Assembly (NCBI RefSeq): GCF_003002825.1
Contig: NZ_PVTE01000004.1
Coordinates: 124,001-188,000, forward strand
Length of the DNA stretch: 64,000 nt
Reading direction: 5' to 3'
From: Spirosoma oryzae
Lineage (GTDB): Bacteria > Bacteroidota > Bacteroidia > Cytophagales > Spirosomataceae
Numbering within the stretch: the stretch's first letter is position 1; each line of letters starts with the position of its first letter. Below the pieces are notes generated by a model. The model had not been told where the DNA came from. It was given only the letters and a program-made list of their open reading frames with translations, and made no database searches. Shown here in pieces: positions 35,541 through 44,215 of this stretch. The translations under genes were made by a program, and so were the position numbers.

Positions 35541-35583
35541 CGGTCCGACGGGTCGGTTGGGGTGAGGGTATTTTGCACGAACT

Positions 35584-35742
35584 TTACTTCGACTGCGCCA
35601 GCCCCAAATTTTTCGGATTCGCCAGGGCCGTTACGTCGCTGATTTTTCCATTGCCCGTTGCTCCCCTCCGGTACGCGCGATTCTTTCGACGTCGTTTTCC
35701 GTGACTGTCAAGCAACGTCTGATCGTAGGCGACATACGCCAT
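35584..35742 (-). CDS. Small basic hypothetical protein (52 residues)
   Basis: ATG at 35742, TAA at 35584-35586. The ATG is preceded by AAAGGAAAT, an unusually clear Shine-Dalgarno-like sequence. The peptide starts MAYVAYDQTLLDSHG, has a strongly basic centre (KRRRKNRAYRRG) and ends ANPKNLGLAQSK. No signal peptide or membrane segment is seen. A basic patch suggests nucleic-acid or ribosome contact, but no family is recognised. A perfect 12-bp hairpin lies just upstream. It could also be a chance ORF, or the remnant of a longer gene cut by the repeats downstream. Confidence 0.5.
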   Translation of the reverse strand: MAYVAYDQTLLDSHGKRRRKNRAYRRGATGNGKISDVTALANPKNLGLAQSK

Positions 35743-35771
35743 ATTTCCTTTCCGACGAATGGCATAAAGCG

Positions 35772-35803
35772 GTCATTACCAGCTATTGTTTGCTGGTAAT
35801 GAC
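35772..35803. repeat. Perfect 12-bp hairpin upstream of the small basic ORF
   Basis: GTCATTACCAGC (35772-35783) and GCTGGTAATGAC (35792-35803) flank an 8-nt loop. It lies between the EEP hydrolase stop (35836) and the small ORF on the same strand. It might end the upstream transcript, although the T-run is weak, or be part of the small ORF's leader. Confidence 0.7.
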
Positions 35804-35835
35804 TGAGTTAGTACAGGAGAAAACCAAGCAAGGCT

Positions 35836-36675
35836 TTACTGAATAACCGCGTCGACCACCACGGGCAGGTGATCGGATGGGAAGCGCTGGTCGAGCCGGT
35901 CGGTCAAGGCAGCATACGACAACACCTTGACGCCTTTGCTGACGAACACGTAATCGATCCGGTCTTTAAGCGGGGCATCCGACTTAAAGCCACTGAATGT
36001 ACCGACCGGGCCGTAGGGTGGCTCGGCCGTCACCTGATACGCATCCTGCAACAGCGTTTGAATGGTTTTAACCTGCTCGGTATCGGGCGTTGAGTTAAGG
36101 TCGCCAACGAATACGACGGGTGAATTTTTGGCGATTGCCTTTATCTGCTCGACCATAAGCCGACCCGACTGCCGCCGGGCTTCGACGCCCTGGTGATCGA
36201 AGTGGGCACTGAAGAAGTAGAATTCCTTCTTCGTCTCTTTGTCGCGAAGTTTAGCCCAGGTACAGATACGGTTGCAGCAGGTAGCATCCCAGCCTTTGCC
36301 GGGCTTATCGGGGGTTTCGCTCAGCCAGAAATCGCCCGTATCGAGCAGGGTGAAGCGGTCTTTGCGGTAGAAGATGGCCGAATGTTCGCCCGCTTCCTTG
36401 CCGTCGTCGCGTCCTTTCCCGACGAATGCCCAGCCCGGTAGTTGCGCGATGTCTGTCAGTTGACCCCGTAACCCTTCCTGCGTACCGAACAGGTCGATTT
36501 TGTGGTAACGAATCAGATTCTTAACCATCTCGCTTCGGTTTGGCCAGGCGTTTTCGCCGTCGCTGGGGGTATTGTACCGAAGGTTGTAGGAAGCGATTCG
36601 CATAGAGCCAGCCGGCGATTGAGCCGACGTCTGTTGGGCCAGCAGCAGCGCCAGCAGCCAGAAGAAAACACGCAT
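35836..36675 (-). CDS. Exported endonuclease/exonuclease/phosphatase (EEP) family hydrolase
   Basis: 279 residues from the ATG at 36675, giving signal peptide MRVFFWLLALLLAQQTSAQ. EEP catalytic motifs: RIASYNLRYN (Asn), FGTQEG (metal-binding Glu), FSAHFDHQGVEAR (His/Asp), VVFVGDLNSTPD (Asp-x-Asn), RIDYVFVSKG and PSDHLPVVV (Asp-His). Such exported Bacteroidota members act on phosphodiesters or phosphomonoesters, possibly nucleic acids or inositol-phosphate-like compounds; the substrate is open. It lies 111 bases downstream of the transglutaminase gene on the same strand. Confidence 0.92.
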   Translation of the reverse strand: MRVFFWLLALLLAQQTSAQSPAGSMRIASYNLRYNTPSDGENAWPNRSEMVKNLIRYHKIDLFGTQEGLRGQLTDIAQLPGWAFVGKGRDDGKEAGEHSAIFYRKDRFTLLDTGDFWLSETPDKPGKGWDATCCNRICTWAKLRDKETKKEFYFFSAHFDHQGVEARRQSGRLMVEQIKAIAKNSPVVFVGDLNSTPDTEQVKTIQTLLQDAYQVTAEPPYGPVGTFSGFKSDAPLKDRIDYVFVSKGVKVLSYAALTDRLDQRFPSDHLPVVVDAVIQ

Positions 36676-36786
36676 AGTGGTAGGGTTGAGTAACGTACCG
36701 GCTTTGTGCAGGTAGCCCAAAAGTAAGGTAACCCCCGTAAACCTCCGGCAGACGACTAACCCATACCCACCAATTTCACAGAAAGA

Positions 36787-37773
36787 TTACAACTGGCGAT
36801 ACGTGAACACGCTCTGCACGCCCGCCAGCGGCTGCCCCGCCACTTCGGCGTAGGGGTATACAAAAAAGTTGAGCGGCTCAGCCTGACCAGCATACAGACG
36901 CAGGTCGCGACCGACGCTGAATTCGATGCGATTCTCGTCGTGCGTACCAAAGAAGTAATCGCGTTTGGCCGGGTTCTTGGCCGCTTCCGACGCGTCGATC
37001 GGTACCCAGCCAACGCCGTTCAGGTAACACTCCGCCCAGCAGTGATAGCCGCTGATCTGCCCTTCCGGCCGATCGGTGGGCAACGACACGCCGATGGCGA
37101 AGCGGGCCGGAATGTTCACGGCCCGGCAATAGCCTATAAAGATGGCGTGGAAGTCCGTACAGTTACCACGCCGGGCGTCGCAGGCGTAGTAGATGTCGCC
37201 CCGCCCCCAGCCCGTCCCCGACTTGTCGTAGTGAACGGTACTGATAACGTGGTTGTAGATGGCCCGCGCCTTCGCTAGGTCGGTTCGGGCGTTGGCCTTC
37301 GTTACGACCTCATTGGCCCACTGCTTAACTTTTCCGTCGATGGGAACGAGCCGGTCGGGTTGCAGCCATTGCCTGCGTTCGGCATTGCTGATCGGCTGGT
37401 GGCCGGGCTGTGGCGTCGTTGGTTGACTATGTTCCAGCCGCCGTGCCGTAAACCGAACCGTCACCATGCCACCGGTATCTGCCTTTGCCGAAACACGCAC
37501 GTGCAGCATCCGATTGCCGTACGCACCTGTATCGATGCGATACGGAGCTGGTGAACTGATCGTCAGATCGGTAATGCGCTGAAACGGACTATCGTGCGGA
37601 ATCGGTAACCAAAGATCGGTCGGCACCTGCTTCGACGGAATCAACGCCTTGTAGGTGAATACCACCGTCCGTTCACGCGGAGCGACAGCCGGGCGCAGGG
37701 CCAGCAGGCTACTGAGTAGGCAACAGAAGGTCAGTACCGAAATGGTATGCCGGGCAACGCGAAACAACTGCAT
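36787..37773 (-). CDS. Exported transglutaminase-like cysteine protease family protein
   Basis: 328 residues with an N-terminal signal (ISVLTFCCLLSSLLALRP). An N-terminal beta domain is followed by a transglutaminase core: ARRGNCTDFHAIFIGYCR (catalytic Cys), ISGYHCWAECYLNG (His) and WVPIDASEAAKNP (Asp), so the triad is complete. Bacterial transglut-core proteins are usually peptidases or amidases rather than cross-linkers. Probably periplasmic, monocistronic or with the downstream EEP gene. Confidence 0.92.
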   Translation of the reverse strand: MQLFRVARHTISVLTFCCLLSSLLALRPAVAPRERTVVFTYKALIPSKQVPTDLWLPIPHDSPFQRITDLTISSPAPYRIDTGAYGNRMLHVRVSAKADTGGMVTVRFTARRLEHSQPTTPQPGHQPISNAERRQWLQPDRLVPIDGKVKQWANEVVTKANARTDLAKARAIYNHVISTVHYDKSGTGWGRGDIYYACDARRGNCTDFHAIFIGYCRAVNIPARFAIGVSLPTDRPEGQISGYHCWAECYLNGVGWVPIDASEAAKNPAKRDYFFGTHDENRIEFSVGRDLRLYAGQAEPLNFFVYPYAEVAGQPLAGVQSVFTYRQL

Positions 37774-37834
37774 GCATGGTAAACCACCAGTTGGCCGTAA
37801 TCCGTTCAGTTTCGGAACACCCGGACGGTAACCG

Positions 37835-38236
37835 CTAGACTTTGCTTTCGGGATATAGCTTTTTGTGCTGCGCCAGCAGAATGCTGTATTGTTGGGGCGT
37901 CAGAATCGTTTTGTACGCCAGCAGTTTACCCGTTTCGACGTCGACGGCCAGCCCGCGCAGCTTCTTCTGGTTCATCCCCGACGCTTTGAGCTTTCGAACG
38001 CCTTCGTTGAACTTGACCGTTGCGTCGGTAATGATTTGTCGGGCTTTGGGTACCTGCTGTTCAGTCAGACTCAGTCGTTTGGTGTCGGCTTTTATCACCG
38101 ATTTGATCACCATGCCCACTGTCGCGCCGTTGTTGAGCAGCACGAATTTTTGTTTTTCTACCGCCGGGTCCGGCGTTTGGGCAAAGGGGAGACTAGCTGT
38201 CAGCAGCAGGATAAACAGGGTCGATAAGAAACGCAT
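37835..38236 (-). CDS. Small periplasmic Spy/CpxP-like helical protein
   Basis: 133 residues with signal peptide MRFLSTLFILLLTASLPFAQ. The mature part is almost all helical and carries two 'LT-QQ' motifs (LSLTEQQVPKARQ and ILTPQQYSILLAQHKKLYP), the pattern of LTxxQ periplasmic proteins such as Spy/CpxP. Those buffer envelope stress as chaperones. It lies just downstream of the hybrid sensor kinase on the same strand (34-base gap), so it could be co-expressed with it. Functional assignment is inferred from the motif and size. Confidence 0.7.
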   Translation of the reverse strand: MRFLSTLFILLLTASLPFAQTPDPAVEKQKFVLLNNGATVGMVIKSVIKADTKRLSLTEQQVPKARQIITDATVKFNEGVRKLKASGMNQKKLRGLAVDVETGKLLAYKTILTPQQYSILLAQHKKLYPESKV

Positions 38237-38269
38237 AGGAGTTGAGTGTTGTCTACCAAACCTACGATT

Positions 38270-41077
38270 TTATTCGTTTGCTGCGTGCGCCCGTTTCGCC
38301 TGAAGGCTGGTGTCAATAACGACCAACTCGGCGTCAAGCATAGCAACATACTCCTCGACAAGCGTACGAACGGCTGACACATCGCTGCCCGCCAGCAGTA
38401 AGGTTTCCAGCCGCAGATTCTGTTCGACAACCCTGGTCAGGCCGAGCGTCTGAATGGGTCCCTTCTGCGCGTGCAGAATTCCTTTTATGGTCTTTGTATC
38501 CTGTTGTTGCAACGCCTGCCGAATCTGGTCAAGCTCGCCGGGCGTCTGGACCAGATACAGGTCAAGCAGTTCGAAGGCAAACGTCAGGTCGTCGTCAAGT
38601 ATGTGTACGAGTTGGTCGAAAGAGAAATCGGTTGACTGCATAGTAACGATTGGAGCGGGGGGCGCTGGTATTGCCGTCGGGACAGCCAGCATCGGACTGG
38701 GTGCATACTTGCGAATAACCCGCTGTAGTTCGTTAATCTGAAACGGTTTTGGCATAAAATCGTTCATGCCTGCCTGCAAACAGCGCTCCCGCTCACTGGC
38801 CAGGGCATGGGCGGTCATCGCAATAATCGGCACTTTACTGCGTAGGGTCTGCCGGATGTGCTGTGTCGTTGTATAGCCATCCATGACCGGCATCTGAATA
38901 TCCATCAACACCAGATCGAACGACTGCTTCCGCAGTATGTCGATTGCCTGCTGCCCGTTTTCGGCAACCGTTCCGACATGGCCGAGCCGCTTCAGTACCT
39001 GCAACGCCAGCTTCTGATTCATCAGGTTATCTTCCGCAATCAGAATGGACAGCGGCTGATTGTCAGCTTCCGGTGCGCTCTCCGCCCAGTTGCTGACCGA
39101 AGCCTGTTGATCATCTGTTTTCTGGTACGGAATTTCCAGCGTAAAGCATGATCCCTCGCCTAGTTTGCTGGTAACGTTTATCCAGCCGCCCTGCATTTCG
39201 ACCAGCGACCGAACGATGTTTAGTCCAAGCCCCGTACCACCGTAATAGCGCGTCGTAAAATCGCTGGCCTGCCGAAAACGTTCAAAGATGTACGGCAGCG
39301 CGTCGCTGTCCATGCCGATACCGGTGTCCTGCACAATCATACGCACCCGTACATTTTCTTCGGTTTCGCTGTTCAGCAGAATCCGTACAGTCACGCTTCC
39401 CTTCTTGGTAAACTTGATGGCGTTGCTCAACAGGTTCAGCAATACTTGCGTTAGCCGGGTTGGATCGCCCTGCACGACAGCAGGCAAGTCGGGGTCGGTT
39501 TCAACGATCAGTTGTAACTCTTTTTCAGCCGCAATCGGGCTCATCATCGTCCGCAATGAATCGACCAGCGCCGTCAGGCTAAACGGAATCGACTCCAGCG
39601 ACAGCATACCCGCTTCGATTTTGGAAATGTCGAGGATATCGTTGACAATCGTAAGCAGGTTACGACCCGCCGACCGGATAAAGCCGACCGCTTCCTGCTG
39701 TTCGGTGTTCAGCGGGGTTGTTTCCAGCATGGTCGAAAAGCCCAGAATCGCATTCAGTGGCGTCCGGATTTCGTGACTCATATTCGCCAGAAACTGCTTT
39801 TCGGTATGCCGTGCTTCGTTGATGATAAAGCCAAACCGGTACGAGAGCACCAGCGACTGAAAAAAGAAGAACGTCATGTAGCCCGTTGTCAGCAGTAGTC
39901 GGGGTGCCTCGATCAGCGTCAGGTAGTCGCCGAGAACCAGCGAGAAGACAATCATCAGCACCCCCGTACTCAGCAGGGAGTACGTCGCCCCCGGTCGCCG
40001 ACGACGGGCGGCCAGCCAGTAGATGTAAGCCACGTAGCCGATGCATCCCACCGATAGCCACATGAAGTAAGCCATGAACCGGGTGAAAAACAACGGCGAG
40101 AATGCCAGCGTAGCCGTGAAGGCAAAGCACAGCCCCCAAACCAATCGGATAATCCAGGGATGAATATCTTTCGGGTAGAGCGCCTTCGTGTACAGCGCGA
40201 ACGTAGCGATGGCCAGATACAGCGACCCGTATTCCAGTCGGCTCGTGATTGCCCACGGTATATTCGTGAACAATACGTGCAGCGCGTAGGTGTCGGCCCC
40301 GATAATCCGGTAGTTATACAGCAGGCAGAACAGCCCGAAATAAAGCATCGACCGATCGTACCGGTTGAAACTGAACAGGCCCAGGAAAAACAGACCGCTC
40401 ATCAGCAGACAGCCCGTCAGCAGAATGTCGAGTGCCAGCGCGGTATAACGCTCCCCCCGAAGTCGATTGAGGTTCCCAATGCGGGGGGGCAAATTTGGTC
40501 CTCCTTTGTAGTGCTCGAAGTTGGCAATCTGGAGCAGCACCTGTAGTGTGTCAGCTTCCGGCAACAGGACGAGCTGCGTCGACCAGTAGGGCGTGGTGGT
40601 GCTGCGGGTAGTGCCGGGCTGTCCGTCTTCCGTGATTTCTTCGCCATTGACGAACAGCTGGTACGAGGTGTACTGGGCGGGTAATTCCAGTCCCATCCGT
40701 TCGCTATGCGGGGGCAACAGAATCGTCAGGGCGTAGGTCGCGTAGCCCTGACTGGGTACCGGCTTACCTTTCCACTGACTAGCCGACCATAATTTCGGAA
40801 ACTGAATATACTCAAACGACGGCGCTGTCTGACCCGGCTTCAGAAGCTGGTGCCAGTACCATTTCCATTCACCGGTCAGGGCCGTTTTCTGTGCATCGAC
40901 ATCAACTTTCCGCAAATCGGCTATCCCCCGCCGGGCAACGGGTTTTACGCCAATCTGGGCCTGGCAGACACCGCATAAACACAAAAGAGCCAGCAGCAAA
41001 CTACAGCTACTCGCTCGTTTTATCCGCCGACTGCCCTTTATTCCTGTTCTGCAAAGCCGTCGATACCCGTTTCTCAT
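38270..41077 (-). CDS. Hybrid sensor histidine kinase (7TM-DISM, HK, REC, Hpt)
   Basis: 935 residues. Signal peptide, then a periplasmic beta-jelly-roll sensor (about 45-225; ELPAQYTSYQLFVNGEE), seven membrane helices of the 7TMR-DISM type (about 225-430), the kinase core with H-box SHEIRTPLNAILGF, N-box LLNLLSNAIKFT, G1 DTGIGMDSD, F-box YIFERFRQ and G2 GGTGLGLNIV, then a receiver (ILIAEDN, LVLMDIQMPVMDGY, IIAMTAHA) and a C-terminal histidine phosphotransfer domain (GILHAQKGPIQTLGL). A full phosphorelay without an output domain, so it must signal to an unlinked response regulator. DISM sensors often detect carbohydrates or small ligands. Confidence 0.95.
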   Translation of the reverse strand: MRNGYRRLCRTGIKGSRRIKRASSCSLLLALLCLCGVCQAQIGVKPVARRGIADLRKVDVDAQKTALTGEWKWYWHQLLKPGQTAPSFEYIQFPKLWSASQWKGKPVPSQGYATYALTILLPPHSERMGLELPAQYTSYQLFVNGEEITEDGQPGTTRSTTTPYWSTQLVLLPEADTLQVLLQIANFEHYKGGPNLPPRIGNLNRLRGERYTALALDILLTGCLLMSGLFFLGLFSFNRYDRSMLYFGLFCLLYNYRIIGADTYALHVLFTNIPWAITSRLEYGSLYLAIATFALYTKALYPKDIHPWIIRLVWGLCFAFTATLAFSPLFFTRFMAYFMWLSVGCIGYVAYIYWLAARRRRPGATYSLLSTGVLMIVFSLVLGDYLTLIEAPRLLLTTGYMTFFFFQSLVLSYRFGFIINEARHTEKQFLANMSHEIRTPLNAILGFSTMLETTPLNTEQQEAVGFIRSAGRNLLTIVNDILDISKIEAGMLSLESIPFSLTALVDSLRTMMSPIAAEKELQLIVETDPDLPAVVQGDPTRLTQVLLNLLSNAIKFTKKGSVTVRILLNSETEENVRVRMIVQDTGIGMDSDALPYIFERFRQASDFTTRYYGGTGLGLNIVRSLVEMQGGWINVTSKLGEGSCFTLEIPYQKTDDQQASVSNWAESAPEADNQPLSILIAEDNLMNQKLALQVLKRLGHVGTVAENGQQAIDILRKQSFDLVLMDIQMPVMDGYTTTQHIRQTLRSKVPIIAMTAHALASERERCLQAGMNDFMPKPFQINELQRVIRKYAPSPMLAVPTAIPAPPAPIVTMQSTDFSFDQLVHILDDDLTFAFELLDLYLVQTPGELDQIRQALQQQDTKTIKGILHAQKGPIQTLGLTRVVEQNLRLETLLLAGSDVSAVRTLVEEYVAMLDAELVVIDTSLQAKRAHAANE

Positions 41078-41152
41078 ATGTTCAGTCGATCCACCTGACT
41101 GTCTTTGGCAGCCAGCTATGCAATCGGGTTATCGGCCACCACCTACGATTCA

Positions 41153-41160
41153 CAAAAGTA
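41153..41160 (-). promoter_or_regulatory. -7 box of the sensor kinase gene
   Basis: TACTTTTG on the minus strand (consensus TAnnTTTG), about 76 bases upstream of the kinase ATG; the upstream TTG is at a slightly long distance. Confidence 0.45.
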
Positions 41161-41260
41161 ACTATATGATCTTTTATATAACCACAATTAGGCCATATAA
41201 AATCGAGCAAATAATACTACTTACTTAATATATTCTTTTTTTTAATAATGACCATACTGA

Positions 41261-41296
41261 GTGTACATACCGTTTTGAGACGCAAGTGTACATACC
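41261..41296. repeat. Direct repeat GTGTACATACC with TGTACA cores
   Basis: GTGTACATACC occurs at 41261-41271 and 41286-41296, exactly 25 bases apart, and a related ATGTATACC follows near 41312. Each copy contains the palindrome TGTACA. The spacing of about two and a half turns suggests paired operator sites or a short tandem duplication. Confidence 0.6.
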
Positions 41297-41417
41297 ACAG
41301 TTACATCAATATGTATACCAATCGGCAGACAAGGCTTATTTAGGTAGTAACTTCCGCCCCGTCGGCGTAGTCGCGCTCCGGCGCAAACCCGCAGGCAACC
41401 TTTTGCGTTGAGCCGCT

Positions 41418-41756
41418 ATGAACACGCATTCACCCCACGAGCGATGGCTCACCGTATCGATACCGATTGGGGCATTTACCGCACGCCTGAACCAGTTGAT
41501 GCAGACTACCGCCCGAACCGGCTCTTCCATGCACTCGCGTCTGTCACTGATTCATCAGACGGCGAAGCTGTACGCGACGGAAGCCGCACAGCAGGCCGGC
41601 GCACCAAACCCCGTTGTTAACATCGATGAACTGACCAACCCGCCCCTGCTCGATCTTCCCATCGATGAAGCCGACGAGCAGCAGGTGATCGTTCGATTCA
41701 GCTATCAGAGCGACAATAAAACAAACAAAACAAATGCGTGGGGAGGTACGATCTAA
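41418..41756 (+). CDS. Hypothetical protein
   Basis: 112 residues beginning MNTHSPHERWLTVSIPIGAF. The middle is hydrophilic and helical (SLIHQTAKLYATEAAQQ) and the C-terminal third is acidic (INIDELTN-like and LPIDEADEQQVIV), ending SYQSDNKTNKTNAWGG. No signal peptide, membrane segment or known motif. It is the only protein-like frame between the sensor kinase and the restriction-modification genes and ends about 170 bases before them. It might be a small regulator or a chance frame. Confidence 0.45.
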   Translation: MNTHSPHERWLTVSIPIGAFTARLNQLMQTTARTGSSMHSRLSLIHQTAKLYATEAAQQAGAPNPVVNIDELTNPPLLDLPIDEADEQQVIVRFSYQSDNKTNKTNAWGGTI

Positions 41757-41900
41757 CAAGGTAAACGCCGTTTTGAAATCCGGTTAGCAAAGCAGACACC
41801 TGATTTATCAGTACCTTGGCATCCAGCTTACCTGTGACGGAGAGTATATTTTTTTACAAGATTGGAGAATAGTATAGAATTGAAGCTGATCAGTTTTCGG

Positions 41901-41908
41901 TATTTTTG
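41901..41908 (+). promoter_or_regulatory. Promoter of the restriction-modification cassette
   Basis: TATTTTTG matches TAnnTTTG 17 bases before the methyltransferase ATG, with a TTG at about 41880 giving near-consensus spacing. GAAAGGAT just before the ATG looks like a ribosome binding site. Confidence 0.55.
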
Positions 41909-41924
41909 AGCTTATTGAAAGGAT

Positions 41925-42947
41925 ATGACCTACGTAAAGAATATTAACGAAACACTTAAACCTAATATCACGGAGCAAGCTGTTGTACTTGATTTATTTG
42001 CTGGTTGTGGTGGTCTGTCACTTGGCTTTGAGGCAGCCGGCTATAAAACAATCGGCTATGAAATGGATAAAGCCGCAGTAGAGACGTATAACCGTAATCT
42101 AAAAGGTAATTGTCATACAACGAAACTTGATATTGGCTTTGATTATCCCGACGCTCAAGTAGTTATTGGTGGCCCGCCCTGCCAGCCATTCAGCGTAGGT
42201 GGTCATCAAAAGGGTATAGATGATGCACGAGATGGTTTTCCTATTTTTATTGATGCCGTAAGACGATTAAACCCTAAAGTTTTCATGTTTGAAAATGTAC
42301 GAGGGTTACTCTACGCTAATAAATGGTATTTTGAGCTAATTATTAACGAGTTGCGTAAGCTTGATTATATCATAGATTATAGGTTATTGAACGCTGTCAA
42401 TTTTGGCGTTCCTCAAAATAGACAGCGATTATTTGTATTTGGCCATAGAGCCAAGTTTAAATTTCCTAAACCTGAATCATCAAAAGTTACGGTTGATGAA
42501 GCTATAGGTGACTATATGTATACCACACCACCGGGAAGCAAGTTCCTTAACGAGTCAATGGATCGGTATATAGCTAATTATGAGAAAGCATCTGCCTGCG
42601 CCAACCCCAGAGACTTATATCCTAATAGACCTGCGAGAACGTTAACATGCCGTAATCTTGCAGGAGCTACAGGGGATATGCAACGTGTTAAGCTTAAAGA
42701 TGGACGACGAAGACGTTTGATACATCGTGAGGCTGCGAGACTACAAAGCTTTCCAGACTGGTTTGAATTTGAAGGAAATGAAACGCAAAAATTCAATCAA
42801 ATTGGTAATGCTGTCCCTCCCCTCTTAGCTTATAAGCTTGCTCTATCGTTAAAAGAATGTTTTAATACAGAAGAGGTATACTCGCCCGGAGAAATAGTCA
42901 GAAGCGAGTTACTTCCCAACAATGTATTAACGTTGTTTCCTATATGA
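41925..42947 (+). CDS. DNA (cytosine-5)-methyltransferase of a type II RM system
   Basis: 340 residues with all C5-MTase motifs in order: DLFAGCGGLSLGFE (motif I), IGGPPCQPFSVGG with catalytic Cys86 (IV), FENVRGLL (VI), FGVPQNRQRLFVFGHR (VIII), LHREAARLQSFPDWF-type IX segment and QIGNAVPPLLA (X). The target-recognition region is short, as in small single-specificity enzymes. It methylates cytosine in the cognate site to protect host DNA. The gene is clearly AT-richer than the surroundings and overlaps the endonuclease gene by four bases (ATGA), typical of a mobile cassette. Confidence 0.96.
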   Translation: MTYVKNINETLKPNITEQAVVLDLFAGCGGLSLGFEAAGYKTIGYEMDKAAVETYNRNLKGNCHTTKLDIGFDYPDAQVVIGGPPCQPFSVGGHQKGIDDARDGFPIFIDAVRRLNPKVFMFENVRGLLYANKWYFELIINELRKLDYIIDYRLLNAVNFGVPQNRQRLFVFGHRAKFKFPKPESSKVTVDEAIGDYMYTTPPGSKFLNESMDRYIANYEKASACANPRDLYPNRPARTLTCRNLAGATGDMQRVKLKDGRRRRLIHREAARLQSFPDWFEFEGNETQKFNQIGNAVPPLLAYKLALSLKECFNTEEVYSPGEIVRSELLPNNVLTLFPI

Positions 42948-43927
42948 AAAAGTATATCTCTAGGAGTACAAAATCCACTGCCGTTCAGGATATAATAAAT
43001 GAAGCACTCGACATACTCGAGAATGTTGGGGTTCCCGTCAATACCAAGAGCGAGCGTGGTTTAGAGAAGATGGCCGAAGCATTTCTAGCAGTAGCAAATG
43101 TTACGCACGACTGGACGACTGCTTCCGATGATACGCATTTACAAACCCGGCAAATTATTACATTCATCAACAAACATTTCGAAGAAAGCATATCGCATGG
43201 CTCGTACGATAATATACGTAGAAAAGATCTAAAATTATTAGTGGTTGCAGAGCTTATCGTAAACAGTGGTGATAAATCGAGCGCTCCCACTAACGACCCA
43301 ACGCGAGGGTATGCGCTGCATACAGATTTTAAAAATCTAGTAGTTCAGTACAAAACTGAAAACTGGATAGATGCTTTATTGGATTTTAATAGTAAAAAAC
43401 CCTCACTTGCTGAATTACTCGAACGAAAGAGAAACATAGAGAAGATACCTGTAACTCTACCAGATGGCAAGCCACTCACGCTTTCTCTGGGCGAGCACAA
43501 CGTACTACAAAAAGCTGTTATCGAACAGTTTTTACCACGCTTCGGTAGTGATTGCTGCGTGCTTTATATTGGTGACACATCTAACAAAATGCTTCACATT
43601 GAAAAGGCTGAGTTAAATAAGTTAAATTTCTTTGAACTATCGCACGATGAATTGCCAGACATAATAGCATATAGCACGAAGAATAATTGGTTGTACTTGA
43701 TCGAAGCCGTGCACAGTTCAGGTCCTATGTCTGAAACTAGGGTTTACGAACTTAGAAAGCTCCTGAAAAACTGCAAGGCCGAGCTAATTTTCGTGACCGC
43801 ATTCCTGACAAAAGCGGATTTCCGGAAGTGGGTCACCAACATTGCCTGGGAAACAGAAGTCTGGATTGCAGACAGTCCAGACCATCTAATTCACTTCAAT
43901 GGACACAAGTTCCTAGGAGCTTATTAA
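42944..43927 (+). CDS. BsuBI/PstI-type type II restriction endonuclease
   Basis: 327 residues. The C-terminal half carries the BsuBI/PstI signature: LGEHNVLQKAVIEQFLPRF, then the nuclease core HDELPDIIAYSTKNNWLYL (Asp) leading into LIEAVHSSGPMSETRV, and FVTAFLTKADFRKWV. The N-terminal half is the helical recognition domain (LDILENVGVPVNTKSERG, RRKDLKLLVVAELI). It cleaves unmethylated DNA; characterised relatives recognise CTGCAG, but the specificity here is not proven. The gene is AT-rich and translationally coupled to the methyltransferase. Known BsuBI and PstI partners are adenine methylases, so the C5 partner is noteworthy. Confidence 0.92.
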   Translation: MKKYISRSTKSTAVQDIINEALDILENVGVPVNTKSERGLEKMAEAFLAVANVTHDWTTASDDTHLQTRQIITFINKHFEESISHGSYDNIRRKDLKLLVVAELIVNSGDKSSAPTNDPTRGYALHTDFKNLVVQYKTENWIDALLDFNSKKPSLAELLERKRNIEKIPVTLPDGKPLTLSLGEHNVLQKAVIEQFLPRFGSDCCVLYIGDTSNKMLHIEKAELNKLNFFELSHDELPDIIAYSTKNNWLYLIEAVHSSGPMSETRVYELRKLLKNCKAELIFVTAFLTKADFRKWVTNIAWETEVWIADSPDHLIHFNGHKFLGAY

Positions 43928-44160
43928 TTTCAATATCAGAATTTTCCATAAACGATGTGAGTAAATATCCCTATGTTGCCATTTGTAAATGGAAGCGACG
44001 TACCGACCGTTTCCTCAAAAGAATGAAGTATGTCTCTGTTTTTTATCGAGATTTAATCAGTCAGTCGACGGGTACTCATTCGTCTAAGAATTCGATAGTC
44101 TAATTCATCATATCCGCCCATTCATCAACCCTCCCGCAGCTGACGACCATAGCTTATACC

Positions 44161-44197
44161 AAAAACGGGTTCCGCACTAGTACGGAACCCGTTTTTT
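44161..44197. terminator. Bidirectional terminator between the RM cassette and nrdA
   Basis: AAAAACGGGTTCCG / CGGAACCCGTTTTTT palindrome around CACTAGTA, with A- and T-runs on its two sides; suited to both convergent transcripts. Confidence 0.92.
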
Positions 44198-44215
44198 ATT
44201 GGCATACAAACGCGA

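Larger units (their letters stand above)
41078..41417. other. AT-rich intergenic region upstream of the sensor kinase
   Basis: It contains a minus-strand TACTTTTG box (41153-41160) fitting TAnnTTTG for the kinase gene, an AT-rich core around 41165-41250, and the duplicated GTGTACATACC sites at 41261 and 41286. No coding frame is convincing here. Confidence 0.55.

Noticed and set aside
43928..44103. Possible third gene of the RM cassette after the endonuclease
   Set aside because: The 91-codon frame starts inside the endonuclease gene in another frame, and the part beyond its stop has no recognisable protein features.
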